DNA of 64,000 nucleotides. Source: Cupriavidus necator (lineage in GTDB: Bacteria; Pseudomonadota; Gammaproteobacteria; Burkholderiales; Burkholderiaceae). A program made the translations under genes and the position numbers. Each line of letters starts with the position of its first letter. Within the stretch, counting starts at the first letter, position 1. The stretch spans positions 1,798,001 to 1,862,000 of the forward strand of contig CP074390.1 in assembly GCA_022041995.1 (NCBI GenBank), written 5' to 3'. This document shows positions 36,878 through 45,492 of this stretch, in pieces. The notes beneath the pieces are model-generated. The model had not been told where the DNA came from, searched no databases, and saw nothing but the letters and a program-made list of their open reading frames with translations.

Positions 36878-37902
36878 TCACGGCACCAGCAGGCCCCGTT
36901 CGCGCGCCAGCGTGATCGCCGTATCCTCGATCATGTCCTCCTGCCCGCCCACCAGCCGCTGCCGGCCGAGCTCCACCAGGATCTCGCGCGCGGGGATGCG
37001 ATACTTGGCCTCGGCGCGCTTGGCGAACAGCAGGAAGGACGAATACACGCCGGCATAGCCCAGCGTAAGCGCGTCGCGGTCGATGCGGATGGGGTGGTCC
37101 ATGATCGGCACCACCAGGTCTTCGGCCACGTCGGCGATGCGGTAGACGTCGACGCCGGTCTCGATGCCCATGCGCTCGCACACGGCCACCAGCACTTCCA
37201 TCGGCGTATTGCCGGCGCCGGCCCCAGTCCCGCCGCGGCGGCGTCGATGCGGCTGGCGCCGCAGGCAATCGCGGCGAGCGAATTGGCCACGCCCATGGCC
37301 AGGTTGTGGTGGCCGTGGAAGCCCAACTCGGTCTCGGGGCGCAGCGCCTGCCGCACGGCGCTCAGCTTCTCGGTGACATCGTGCGGCAGCATGTGCCCGG
37401 CCGAGTCGGTGATATACAGGCAGTTGGCACCATAGCTTTCCATCAGCAGCGCCTGCTGCACCAGTGTCTGCACCGGTGCCATGTGCGCCATCATGAGAAA
37501 GCCCACGGTGTCCATGCCCAGCTTGCGCGCCATGCCGATATGCTGTTCCGAGACATCGGCCTCGGTGCAGTGGGTGGCGACGCGGATGGTATGCACGCCG
37601 ATCTCATACGCCATGCGCAGGTGGTCGACGGTGCCGATGCCGGGCAGCAGCAGCGCGGAAACGCGCGCCTGCTTCAGTTCGCCCAGCACCGCGCGCAGGT
37701 ATTCCTCGTCGCTGTGCGCGGGGAAGCCGTAGTTGACCGAGGCGCCGCCCAGGCCATCGCCGTGGGTGACCTCGATCAGCGGCACGCCGGCGGCGTCCAG
37801 CCCGCGGGCAATGCCTTTCATCTGTTCCAGCGAGATCTGGTGGCGCTTCGGGTGCATGCCGTCGCGCAGGGTCATGTCGTGCAGGGTGATGCGTTGGACC
37901 AT
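36878..37902 (-). pseudogene. 4-hydroxy-2-oxovalerate aldolase (single frameshift)
   Basis: Two overlapping frames add up to a full ~341-residue DmpG/MhpE/BphI/TesG-type aldolase. The first part from the ATG at 37902 has 'TLHDMTLRDGMHPKRHQISLEQM', 'FHGHHNLAMGVANSLAAIACGASRIDAAAAGLG', and the second has 'MEVLVAVCERMGIETGVDVYRIADVAEDLVVPIMD' ending at 36878. The switch is at a C4 run (37222-37225); one more C gives 'GLGAGAGNTPMEV', the conserved sequence, so a sequencing deletion is likely. It cleaves 4-hydroxy-2-oxovalerate to pyruvate and acetaldehyde, channelled to the partner dehydrogenase encoded 11 bp upstream. Confidence 0.88.
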
Positions 37903-37913
37903 GGCTGGGCTCC

Positions 37914-38822
37914 TCAGGCGTTGGCAGTTTCTTGCGCGCTGCCGGCGCGCATGGCGGCGGCGATGCACTCGGCGGTGCGGGCCGCCGAGGCGGTCATGAT
38001 GTCCAGGTTGCCGGCATACTTCGGCAGGTAGTCGCCAAGGCCCTCAACCTCCAGGAAGATCGACACGCGTTTGCCGTCGAACACCGGGCCGTTCTTCAGC
38101 GTGTAGCCGGGCACGTACTTGCGCACTTCGGCAATCATGTCGTGCACCGAGGCGGTAATCGCGGCAACGTCGGGCGCATCGTCGGTCAGGCAGTGGATGG
38201 TGTCGCGCATGATCAGCGGCGGCTCGGCCGGGTTGATCACGATGATGGCCTTGCCCTGGCGCGCGCCGCCCACGGCTTCGATCGCGCCGGCCGTGGTGCG
38301 CGTGAACTCGTCGATATTGCGGCGCGTGCCGGGCCCGACCGAGCGCGACGACACCGTTGCCACGATCTCGCCATAGGCCACCGGCTGCACGCGCGATACC
38401 GCATACACCATGGGGATGGTTGCCTGCCCGCCGCACGTGACCATATTGACGTTCATCTCGTTGCTGCCGATATGGGCCTCCAGGTTGACCGGCGGCACGC
38501 AGAACGGCCCGATTGCCGCCGGCGTAAGGTCGATCACGCGCACGCCGCGCGCGGTCAGCCTGGCCGAGTGCTCAGCGTGGACGTAGGCGGAGGTGGCATC
38601 GAAGGCGATGCGGATATCGTCGGCCTCCAGGTGCGGCAGCAGGCCGTCGATGCCGTCGCTGGTGGTCTTCAGCCCCAGCTCTCGCGCGCGCGCCAGGCCT
38701 TCGGAGGACGGCTCCACGCCGACCATCCAGACCGGTTCCAGGATGTCGCTGCGGCGCAGCTTGTAGAGCAGGTCGGTGCCGATATTGCCGGGCCCGATCA
38801 GGGCACATCGGATCTTGTTCAT
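37914..38822 (-). CDS. Acetaldehyde dehydrogenase (acylating), DmpF/BphJ/TesF type
   Basis: A 302-residue protein. The NAD-binding 'CALIGPGNIGTDLLYKL' is at residues ~5-21, the catalytic Cys is in 'NMVTCGGQATIPMV', and the C-terminal dimer and channel region contains 'VSIFLEVEGLGDYLPKYAGNLDIMTAS'. It converts acetaldehyde, NAD and CoA to acetyl-CoA and forms a channelling complex with the downstream aldolase. Length is normal. Confidence 0.95.
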   Translation of the reverse strand: MNKIRCALIGPGNIGTDLLYKLRRSDILEPVWMVGVEPSSEGLARARELGLKTTSDGIDGLLPHLEADDIRIAFDATSAYVHAEHSARLTARGVRVIDLTPAAIGPFCVPPVNLEAHIGSNEMNVNMVTCGGQATIPMVYAVSRVQPVAYGEIVATVSSRSVGPGTRRNIDEFTRTTAGAIEAVGGARQGKAIIVINPAEPPLIMRDTIHCLTDDAPDVAAITASVHDMIAEVRKYVPGYTLKNGPVFDGKRVSIFLEVEGLGDYLPKYAGNLDIMTASAARTAECIAAAMRAGSAQETANA

Positions 38823-38867
38823 AAGGTCTCGCTTGGCAAAGTCAGGAAGTCAGGAAAATTTTGGAAG

Positions 38868-39650
38868 TCAGCAGAACGCGGCGCTGCAGGCGCCGATGCC
38901 GGTGATATGCATGGACAGCCGGTCGCCCGCCTGCACGGGAATCAGCGCCGCCAGCGAACCCGACAGGATGGTCTCGCCGGCCAGCAGGGGAATGCCGAAG
39001 CTGCCCAGGGTGTTGGCCAGCCACGCCACCGCGTCGGCGGGATGCCCCAGCGCGGCGCTGCCAAGCCCGGTGGCCACGCACTCGCCGTTCTTCTCAAGCG
39101 TCATCGCGCACGCGCCCAGGTCCAGCGCGTGTGGGCTGACGCGTTCCTCGCCGAGCACATAGACGCCGCAAGAGGCGTTGTCGGCGACGGTGTCCTCGAT
39201 GCGGATGCGCCAGTCCCGGATGCGCGAATCCACGATCTCGAAGCAGGCCGCCACCGCTTCGGTGGCGTCGAGCACATCGTCGCGCGTCACGCCCGGGCCG
39301 CGCAGGTCGCGCCGCAGGAAAAAGGCAATCTCGCCCTCGGCGCGCGGCTGGATCAGGGTATCGGTGGGGATGGGCTGCCCGGCGGCGTACTGCATGCTTT
39401 GCAGCAGGATGCCGAAGTCCGGCTGGTGCACGTCCAGCATCTGCTGCACGGCCTGGCTGGTCACGCCGATCTTCTTGCCGGTGACGCGGTCGCCGGCCGC
39501 CAGCCGGTGGGCGATAAAGCCTTGCTGGATGCGATAGGCAGCGTGGACGTCGAGCCCCAGACCGCGGCCGCTGAGTGGCGGCACCGGCGAGCGCGTGACC
39601 AGCGCATGGTGGAGTTCATTGCTGAGCGTGGTGATCAGGTCGGCGTTCAT
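38868..39650 (-). CDS. 2-keto-4-pentenoate hydratase (MhpD/DmpE/TesE type)
   Basis: A 260-residue member of the fumarylacetoacetate-hydrolase-like hydratase family. Visible motifs are 'GKKIGVTSQAVQQMLDVHQPDFGIL', 'RAEGEIAFFLRRDL' (metal-binding Glu residues) and 'FEIVDSRIRDWRIRIEDTVADNASCGVYVLG'. It hydrates 2-oxopent-4-enoate (or 2-hydroxyhexadienoate in steroid pathways) to the aldolase substrate. It sits directly upstream of the acetaldehyde dehydrogenase and aldolase. Confidence 0.93.
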   Translation of the reverse strand: MNADLITTLSNELHHALVTRSPVPPLSGRGLGLDVHAAYRIQQGFIAHRLAAGDRVTGKKIGVTSQAVQQMLDVHQPDFGILLQSMQYAAGQPIPTDTLIQPRAEGEIAFFLRRDLRGPGVTRDDVLDATEAVAACFEIVDSRIRDWRIRIEDTVADNASCGVYVLGEERVSPHALDLGACAMTLEKNGECVATGLGSAALGHPADAVAWLANTLGSFGIPLLAGETILSGSLAALIPVQAGDRLSMHITGIGACSAAFC

Positions 39651-39718
39651 GGCAGGGGAGGGTCGGGCCGCGCTGCCGCGGCGGCAGCGCGCCGCGGCAG
39701 TTCGGGTCAGGACAAAGG

Positions 39719-41281
39719 TCAGAACGAGTACTTGGCGTTGAAGGCCACGTAGTCGCGGTCAGCCAGCGGACGGTTGGCGATGTTCGCCCCGCCGATGAAC
39801 GCGGCATAGGTCAGGTTGAGCTCCAGGTTGTTCAGGTACTTGAAGGTCAGCCCCACGCTGGCGCGCTTGTCGCCATAGCCCATCAGCGTGCCGAAAGCGC
39901 CGGCCACTGCCGACCTGCCGCTGAACTGCTGCGCATAGGTAAGCGGCACCGTCAGGTCCCAGCCATCGAACACGTTGTTGTAGGTCAGCGACCAGCCAAC
40001 CTGGAATGCCGCCGAGTTGCGGGTGTTCGACAGCGTGCTGAAGCCCATCACCGGGTCCACGCCCAGCACGTGCAGGTAGGCGATTTCACCCAGCAGCGAC
40101 TGCGAGTTGGCCAGGAAGGTCGGGCCCACCGAGTAGATCGCGGAGAGCTGGCCCTGCATTGCCCGGCCACGCGTCGCGGTGGGTGAGCCGGCCACATTCA
40201 CCAGCATCGGCACGCCGTCCTTGTAGCTGACTTCGCCGGCGACGTTGGCGCCCAGCACCTGTGTGGAGAAGCTGGCGCCGGTCAGGTTGATGCCGCCGTA
40301 GAACTTTTGCTGGTACTGCAGCGTGGGGAAGAGCGAGGTGACCACGCTCGGGTTCTTGTCGTGATAGCGCAGCTGGTAGAGCCCGACCTCGGTGCCTTCG
40401 AACACGCGAAAGCGCGCGCCCACGCCCCACTGCCCCCAGTCGGAGGGGCGGATATCCGGGCCGCGCGGGATATTGAAGCCAGGCCCGATGATGAACTCCG
40501 CGCCGGGGCCGACCACGTCGGTGGAGCTGAAATAGCTGCCCGGCGCAAAGATCTGGTTCGGCTTGTAGGTGAACTGGTAGTAGCCCATTACGCTGAATGC
40601 CGGCGTGACCTGAAGCTGCAGCGACGCCTGTGGCACCGGCAGCAGGATGTCCTTGACCTCGGCGCCCGGCACAAAGGCCTTGGTCGCATCGGCAGGCCCT
40701 TGCGCGCCGGCGATATTGGCGAAGAACAGGCTCTCGCCCCAGGCGACCACCTGGTTGCCCAGCTTGAAGCTCAGCTGCGTGCTGCCGATCGGCGTCGCGC
40801 CATAGACATAGGCATCGAGCAGTTGCGCGCGGTGCTCGTGATAGTCCTGCGCCGAGCCGGTGAACTGGTTGAACGGCCCGCTGTGGTTGACCGTGAACGG
40901 CGCATTGTTCGAGTTGGTGCCGCTGTAGGCCCAGTCCTGGAACACGCTGCCGCGCACCAGCGCGCCGAAGGCGTCGTGCTTGACATGTGCTTCGCCCAGC
41001 AGCGAGACGCGGTTGGCGATCATGTCGCCGCGCTTGAAGTTGCGGTTGCCATCGTCGCCGTTGATATTGGCCGGGCTCAGCAGCGTGTTGCTCTGGTGGC
41101 CAGTGCGCACTGCGGCCCCGTAGGAGGCGGTGACGCTGTAGTCGAGCGTGGTGTCGTGGCCAAGGTCTATGGTTTCTCCCGCCCTGGCTGGCGGCGCAAG
41201 CAGCGCGGCCAGTGCCGCCGCGGCAGCGATGGGCCGCAGCCGGTTGCGGCGTTTCAGTGGGCCGAATGGTGGATGGTGCAT
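39719..41281 (-). CDS. DUF1302 outer-membrane protein
   Basis: A 520-residue protein from the ATG at 41281 (GGGGAGACCACC upstream), with a signal peptide ending PPARA. The DUF1302 pattern is clear: 'LDYSVTASYGAAVRT', 'RGDMIANRVSLLGEAHVKHDAFGALVRGSVFQDWAY', 'KLGNQVVAWGESLFFANIAG' and the C-terminal aromatic 'FNAKYSF' of an outer-membrane beta-barrel. DUF1302 proteins accompany catabolic clusters for hydrophobic substrates, including steroids and terpenoids, and are thought to aid uptake. It is slightly shorter than many members. Confidence 0.87.
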   Translation of the reverse strand: MHHPPFGPLKRRNRLRPIAAAAALAALLAPPARAGETIDLGHDTTLDYSVTASYGAAVRTGHQSNTLLSPANINGDDGNRNFKRGDMIANRVSLLGEAHVKHDAFGALVRGSVFQDWAYSGTNSNNAPFTVNHSGPFNQFTGSAQDYHEHRAQLLDAYVYGATPIGSTQLSFKLGNQVVAWGESLFFANIAGAQGPADATKAFVPGAEVKDILLPVPQASLQLQVTPAFSVMGYYQFTYKPNQIFAPGSYFSSTDVVGPGAEFIIGPGFNIPRGPDIRPSDWGQWGVGARFRVFEGTEVGLYQLRYHDKNPSVVTSLFPTLQYQQKFYGGINLTGASFSTQVLGANVAGEVSYKDGVPMLVNVAGSPTATRGRAMQGQLSAIYSVGPTFLANSQSLLGEIAYLHVLGVDPVMGFSTLSNTRNSAAFQVGWSLTYNNVFDGWDLTVPLTYAQQFSGRSAVAGAFGTLMGYGDKRASVGLTFKYLNNLELNLTYAAFIGGANIANRPLADRDYVAFNAKYSF

Positions 41282-41420
41282 GGTGGTCTCCCCGTGGTGT
41301 CGGTGTTGGTTCATTGCCTGGCACTTCGAATGGCGCTCGCCTGGTCGCAAGCGTAGAGAGGGGCAGCCATGCACAAATCGGCAGAACGGACTAGGCGGTT
41401 TCCCTACAGGCGGCAGCCGC

Positions 41421-42209
41421 TCAGCCGCGATTGACCGACGCCGCGTCGAGAAAGGCCGGGCGCTCGCCGCCACCGTCGATCACAAGGTTGGCGCCCGACA
41501 CGTACGACGCCTGCGGCGAGGCCAGGAACAGGCATGCGCCGGCGATGTCGTCCGGGTGCGCGAGCCGGCCCAGCGGCACCGTCGCGGCCATGGTGCGCAA
41601 CGCCTCGGGGTCGCCGTAGTGCTGCTGCTGCGAAGTGTCGGTCAGCACCATGCCCGGGCTGACTGCGGCAACACGCACCTTGGGCGCCCATTCCACCGCG
41701 AGCGTGCGCACCGCATTGAGGATGCCGGCTTTGGCGGCGCCGTAGGCCGCCGTGCCGGGCGAAGGACGCAGCGCGCTGACGCTGCCGACGAACAGCTGCG
41801 TGCCGCCGCCAGCCTGTTGCTGCATGCGTGCATTGGCGCGCTGCGCGAGCTGCAGCGGCGCCACCAGGTTGAGCCGGATCACCGATTCCAGCAGCCGCGG
41901 CGAGGCCTGCGCAACCAGCGCGAACGGCGAGCCGCCGGCGTTGTGGATCACCACGTCGAGCGTGGGACTGGCCTGCGCGATCTGCGCCAGCATGGCATCG
42001 ACCTGTTCGACGTCGCGGATGTCCGCCGGGATGAAGCGGGCGGTGCGGTTGCCTGCGCCCGGCAGTTCGCTGTCGTCCGCGGGTGCGGTGCGGCCGCATA
42101 CGAACACCTGCGCGCCGGCGCGCAGGAAGGCCTCGCTGATGGCGCGGCCGATGCCGCGCATGCCGCCCGTGACCAGCACGGTCTGGCCGGTGTAGTTGAA
42201 TCCTGTCAT
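41421..42209 (-). CDS. Short-chain dehydrogenase/reductase
   Basis: A 262-residue classical SDR from the ATG at 42209. The cofactor site is 'VLVTGGMRGIGRAISEAFL', then 'VVIHNAGGSPFALV', the catalytic Ser in 'LFVGSVSALRPSPGTAAYGAAKAG' with Tyr-x3-Lys as YGAAK, and 'VSPGMVLTDT'. It ends 'GANLVIDGGGERPAF'. The substrate is unknown; by context it oxidises or reduces an intermediate of the adjacent ring-cleavage pathway. It is the promoter-proximal gene of the leftward operon. Confidence 0.88.
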   Translation of the reverse strand: MTGFNYTGQTVLVTGGMRGIGRAISEAFLRAGAQVFVCGRTAPADDSELPGAGNRTARFIPADIRDVEQVDAMLAQIAQASPTLDVVIHNAGGSPFALVAQASPRLLESVIRLNLVAPLQLAQRANARMQQQAGGGTQLFVGSVSALRPSPGTAAYGAAKAGILNAVRTLAVEWAPKVRVAAVSPGMVLTDTSQQQHYGDPEALRTMAATVPLGRLAHPDDIAGACLFLASPQASYVSGANLVIDGGGERPAFLDAASVNRG

Positions 42210-42335
42210 GGGTCCCCCTTGATGCATGGAGCGCCCATCGTAGGAGAAGTGGCCGTCCGGCTCGTAGTCCGAATGAACGATGCCTGCGGTGGCGGCGCTG
42301 CGCAATATGCTGGGCAAACCACGGGAGACGCCCTC

Positions 42336-43208
42336 ATGTCCGCTACGTCACAGCACACGCCTTTGTCCCCACACCCGAACCTGCCGGTCGGGCGCTTCAC
42401 CACCACGTCAACGGGCCTGCGCCTGCACTGCCTGGACTCTGGCAGCAGCGAGCCGGTGGTCTTTATCCACGGCAGCGGCCCGGGCGCGAGCGGACACAGC
42501 AACTTCCGCCACAACGTGCCGGCCTTCGCCGAGGCGGGCTTTCGCACCGTGGTGGTGGACCTGCCCGGGTATGGCCTGTCGTCCAAGCCGGACGATGTCG
42601 AGTACACCCTGGACTTCTTCGTCGCCGCGCTGCGTGAGCAGTTGCTGGCACTGGAGCTGCCGCGCTGCGTGCTGGTGGGCAATTCGCTTGGCGGGGCCAT
42701 CGCGCTGCAGTACGCGCTGGACTTCCCGGAGCATGTCAGCCGCCTGGTGATGATGGCGCCCGGCGGCGTGGAAGAGCGCGAGACCTATTTCCAGATGGAG
42801 GGCATCCAGCGCATGGTGTCGCTGTTCACCGGCGGCCACATGAACCCGGGCACCATGCGGCAACTGCTGCAACTGCTGGTGCACGACGCCAGCCTGGTCA
42901 CCGACGCGCTGGTCGACGAGCGCATGGCAGTGTGCCGCGAGCAGCCGCGCGAGGTGCTGGCCACCATGAAGGTGCCCAACCTGACCGCGCGGCTGGGCGA
43001 GATCCGGTGCCCGGTGCTTGGCTTCTGGGGCACGGAAGACCAGTTCAATCCCGCCTCGGGCGCCACCAAGTTCCTGGCCGGCTGCGCCGACGCGCGCTTT
43101 GTCATGATCAACCGCTGCGGCCACTGGGTGATGGTTGAGCATGCCGCTTATTTCAACCGTGAATGTCTCGGCTTCCTGGCCGACACGCGTCAGGGCGGCG
43201 CGTCATAA
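42336..43208 (+). CDS. Alpha/beta hydrolase, meta-cleavage product (C-C bond) hydrolase type
   Basis: A 290-residue protein of the BphD/HsaD/TesD-like group. The oxyanion-hole 'VFIHGSGPGASGHSNFRHNVPAF' is typical of meta-cleavage hydrolases. The nucleophile is Ser in 'GNSLGGAIALQYAL', the Asp is in 'GFWGTEDQFNP' and the His in 'NRCGHWVMVEH'. It would cut a ring-fission product into a carboxylate and a dienoate, feeding the hydratase, aldolase and dehydrogenase encoded divergently. No extradiol dioxygenase is in the window. Confidence 0.88.
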   Translation: MSATSQHTPLSPHPNLPVGRFTTTSTGLRLHCLDSGSSEPVVFIHGSGPGASGHSNFRHNVPAFAEAGFRTVVVDLPGYGLSSKPDDVEYTLDFFVAALREQLLALELPRCVLVGNSLGGAIALQYALDFPEHVSRLVMMAPGGVEERETYFQMEGIQRMVSLFTGGHMNPGTMRQLLQLLVHDASLVTDALVDERMAVCREQPREVLATMKVPNLTARLGEIRCPVLGFWGTEDQFNPASGATKFLAGCADARFVMINRCGHWVMVEHAAYFNRECLGFLADTRQGGAS

Positions 43209-43247
43209 TTGGCGCCCGCGCCCACATAACGAGACCAAGGAGACATC

Positions 43248-44033
43248 ATGGAATACCCGTATAGCCTGTTCGATTTGCGCGGCAAGGTTGCCGCCATCAC
43301 CGGTGCCGCGCGCGGCATCGGCGCGGAAACCGCCCGCGTGCTGGCAGCGGCCGGCGCGAAGGTCGCGGTGCTTGACGTGCTGGAAGCCGACGGCAAGGCC
43401 ACTGCCGAAGCGATCTGCGCCGAAGGCGGCGAGGCCGCGTTCTGGAAGCTCGACGTCACCAGCGAAAGCGACGTGGCGCGCGTGTTCACGGAGATCGCGG
43501 CACGCTTCGGCGGCCTCGGCATCCTGGTGAACAACGCGGGCATCGAAGGGCCCAATGCGCCGACCCATGAGCTGGCGCTGGAGCAATGGCAGCAGGTCAT
43601 GGCAGTGAACGTGACCGGCACCTTCCTGTGCACCAAGCACGCCATCGGGCACATGGAGCGCGCCGGCGGCGGCGCCATTGTCAACGTGTCGTCGATGTAC
43701 GGCATCGCCGGCGGGCCGGACGTGCCGCCTTATCACGCGTCCAAGGCCGCGGTGCGGATGATGGCCAAGACCGATGCCATGCTCTACGCCGGCAAGGGGA
43801 TTCGCGCCAACTCGATCCATCCTGGCTATATCCGCACGCCGATGCTCGAACACGTGGCCCGGGCCTCGGGGCAGGGCGAGGCGCTGTTTGACTATCTTGG
43901 CGGGCAGACCCCGGCGGGCAAGGTGGGCCAGCCGCGCGACATCGCCGCGGGCATCCTGTACCTCGTGTCCGACGCCGGACGCTACGTCACCGGCGCCGAG
44001 CTGGTGATCGACGGCGGCTACACCGCACGCTAG
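43248..44033 (+). CDS. Short-chain dehydrogenase/reductase
   Basis: A 261-residue SDR with AAGGAGACATC before the ATG. Motifs: 'AAITGAARGIGAETARVLA', 'LVNNAGIEGPNAP', catalytic Ser in 'IVNVSSMYGIAGG', Tyr-x3-Lys as YHASK, and 'AELVIDGGYTAR' at the C-terminus. The fold resembles 3-alpha/20-beta-hydroxysteroid or cyclohexanol-type dehydrogenases, but the substrate cannot be told from sequence. It is second in the rightward operon, 39 bp after the hydrolase. Confidence 0.88.
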   Translation: MEYPYSLFDLRGKVAAITGAARGIGAETARVLAAAGAKVAVLDVLEADGKATAEAICAEGGEAAFWKLDVTSESDVARVFTEIAARFGGLGILVNNAGIEGPNAPTHELALEQWQQVMAVNVTGTFLCTKHAIGHMERAGGGAIVNVSSMYGIAGGPDVPPYHASKAAVRMMAKTDAMLYAGKGIRANSIHPGYIRTPMLEHVARASGQGEALFDYLGGQTPAGKVGQPRDIAAGILYLVSDAGRYVTGAELVIDGGYTAR

Positions 44034-44051
44034 AACAACAAGGAGAACCCC

Positions 44052-44429
44052 ATGCCCGATAGCGCCGCGATGAAGGCCACGCTGCTCGCTTATGTCGAGC
44101 GCTTCAATGCCGGTGACGCGCAGGGCGTTGCCGCGCTCTACGCCGACGATGCCACCGTGGAAGACCCGGTCGGCGCGCAGCCGGTCGCCGGCAAGCCGGC
44201 GATCCTGGCCTTCTACCAGCACGCCACCGCGCTGGGCGCGCGCCTGGAGGTGGTGGTGCCGCCGCGCGGTTCGCACGGCGACGCCGCCGCGTTGACCTTT
44301 GCGGTGCACGCCCGCCTGGAAGGGCGGCCGGCCCGCATCGACGTGACCGACATCATGGCGTTCGGCGCGGATGGCCGCATCCGCAGCATGCGCGCCCACT
44401 GGGGGCCGGACGACGTGCATTTCCTGTAG
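44052..44429 (+). CDS. Ketosteroid-isomerase-like (SnoaL-fold) protein
   Basis: A 125-residue protein strikingly like bacterial 3-oxo-delta5-steroid isomerase: 'YVERFNAGDAQGVAALYADDATVEDPVG'. Tyr14 and Asp38 fall at the same positions as the catalytic Tyr14 and general base Asp38 of the Comamonas testosteroni enzyme, and Asp100 ('DVTDIMAF') sits where its Asp99 is expected. The length matches (125). True KSI moves the double bond of delta5-3-ketosteroids. Other SnoaL proteins have different activities, but conservation of all three residues favours an enzyme of KSI type. Confidence 0.82.
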   Translation: MPDSAAMKATLLAYVERFNAGDAQGVAALYADDATVEDPVGAQPVAGKPAILAFYQHATALGARLEVVVPPRGSHGDAAALTFAVHARLEGRPARIDVTDIMAFGADGRIRSMRAHWGPDDVHFL

Positions 44430-44442
44430 GCCCGCCGCGCCC

Positions 44443-45096
44443 ATGGCCCGCCACACCCGCGAGGATGCCGCCGTCACGCGGGCGCGCATCCTGGCCAGCG
44501 CGCTGCAGCTGATCCGGCACCGCGGCCTGCATTGCGTCACCGTGGACGATGTGGCCCGCGCCATCGGCATGACGCGCGGGGCCGTCTATGGGCATTTCCG
44601 TTCCCGCGCCGAGCTGCTGGGCGCGCTGCTGTCGTGCGCCGAATCCGACTTCGCCGCGCGCCTCGCGCCGCTGGCGCAGGGCCGCGCCGGCACCGGGCCA
44701 GGCACGCTGGAGCAGGTGCTGGCCGCCTTGCTCCGTGGCGATGACCTGGCGCGCCACGTCAGCCTGCTGGCGGCGCTGCTGCAGCACAAGTGCGGCGACG
44801 ACTGCGAGCTTTGCCCGCTGCGCGCCCGCGTGCTGGTGGGTGTCGAGACGCTGCGCGCAACCTTCGCTGACCTGCTGCCGGCCCCCGCCCTGGCCAGCCT
44901 GCTGGTGGCGCACCTGTGGGGCCTGCTGAGCGCGCACGCCATGCACCTGGCGCCGTCTGGCCTGTCCGGCTGTGCCGCATCGCTGGCCCGGATCTATCAA
45001 GGGCCTGATGCGCCGCCGCATCCGGCCCTGCCCACCATCCCTTCCGGTCGATCCGACGCCCCTTTCGATCCGGCGCTGCTGCGGGATACCCCTTAG
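44443..45096 (+). CDS. TetR-family regulator (AcrR-like)
   Basis: A 217-residue protein from the ATG at 44443. The HTH is 'TRARILASALQLIRHRGLHCVTVDDVARAIGMTRGAVYGHFRSRAELLGALL', given as the standard TetR order; 'GMTRGAVYGHF' is the recognition helix. The C-terminal half is helical with a Cys cluster ('CGDDCELC') that is unusual and could bind metal or be redox sensitive. It begins 13 bp after the isomerase gene and likely represses the divergent catabolic operons. Confidence 0.88.
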   Translation: MARHTREDAAVTRARILASALQLIRHRGLHCVTVDDVARAIGMTRGAVYGHFRSRAELLGALLSCAESDFAARLAPLAQGRAGTGPGTLEQVLAALLRGDDLARHVSLLAALLQHKCGDDCELCPLRARVLVGVETLRATFADLLPAPALASLLVAHLWGLLSAHAMHLAPSGLSGCAASLARIYQGPDAPPHPALPTIPSGRSDAPFDPALLRDTP

Positions 45097-45182
45097 TCTG
45101 CTCGGACGAAGCGTTTCGGGCCGGCGCTGACTACGATGCTTTCAAAAGCATGGAAACCCAGCAAGGGTGCGGAGGAGACAGC

Positions 45183-45419
45183 ATGAAGCGGCTCGGATTT
45201 CGTTGGGCGGCGGGCCTGGCCGGGGCCGCCGCCGCAATGGGCGCGGCCTGGGCGATTGCCGTGGGCGGCGACCTTGCCACCGCGCATGGCAGCCAGGACG
45301 AGATGCCTGCTGTCAGCATGGCCTCCGCCGACGTGGCGCACGACCACTGCAACGACGCCTGCGTGCGCAGCCGCGGCACCGCGGCGTTGGTGGTGCTAAG
45401 CCAGAGACCTCCGCAATGA
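45183..45419 (+). CDS. Small exported hypothetical protein
   Basis: A 78-residue frame with GGAGGAGAC before the ATG at 45183 and a hydrophobic signal-like N-terminus (residues ~9-30). The mature part is short with two Cys and several His ('VAHDHCNDACVRS'), possibly a metal-binding peptide. No family is recognised. A perfect hairpin follows directly. Confidence 0.55.
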   Translation: MKRLGFRWAAGLAGAAAAMGAAWAIAVGGDLATAHGSQDEMPAVSMASADVAHDHCNDACVRSRGTAALVVLSQRPPQ

Positions 45420-45420
45420 C

Positions 45421-45456
45421 CCGTCGAACGGCCTGCCTATGCAGGCCGTTCGACGG
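45421..45456. terminator. Bidirectional terminator hairpin
   Basis: CCGTCGAACGGCCTGC (45421-45436) and its exact reverse complement (45441-45456) form a perfect 16-bp stem with a 4-base loop between two converging genes. It lacks a long T tract but is well placed. Confidence 0.75.
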
Positions 45457-45492
45457 GCCAGTCCCTAATAGCCGAAATAGCGATCTGCAACC

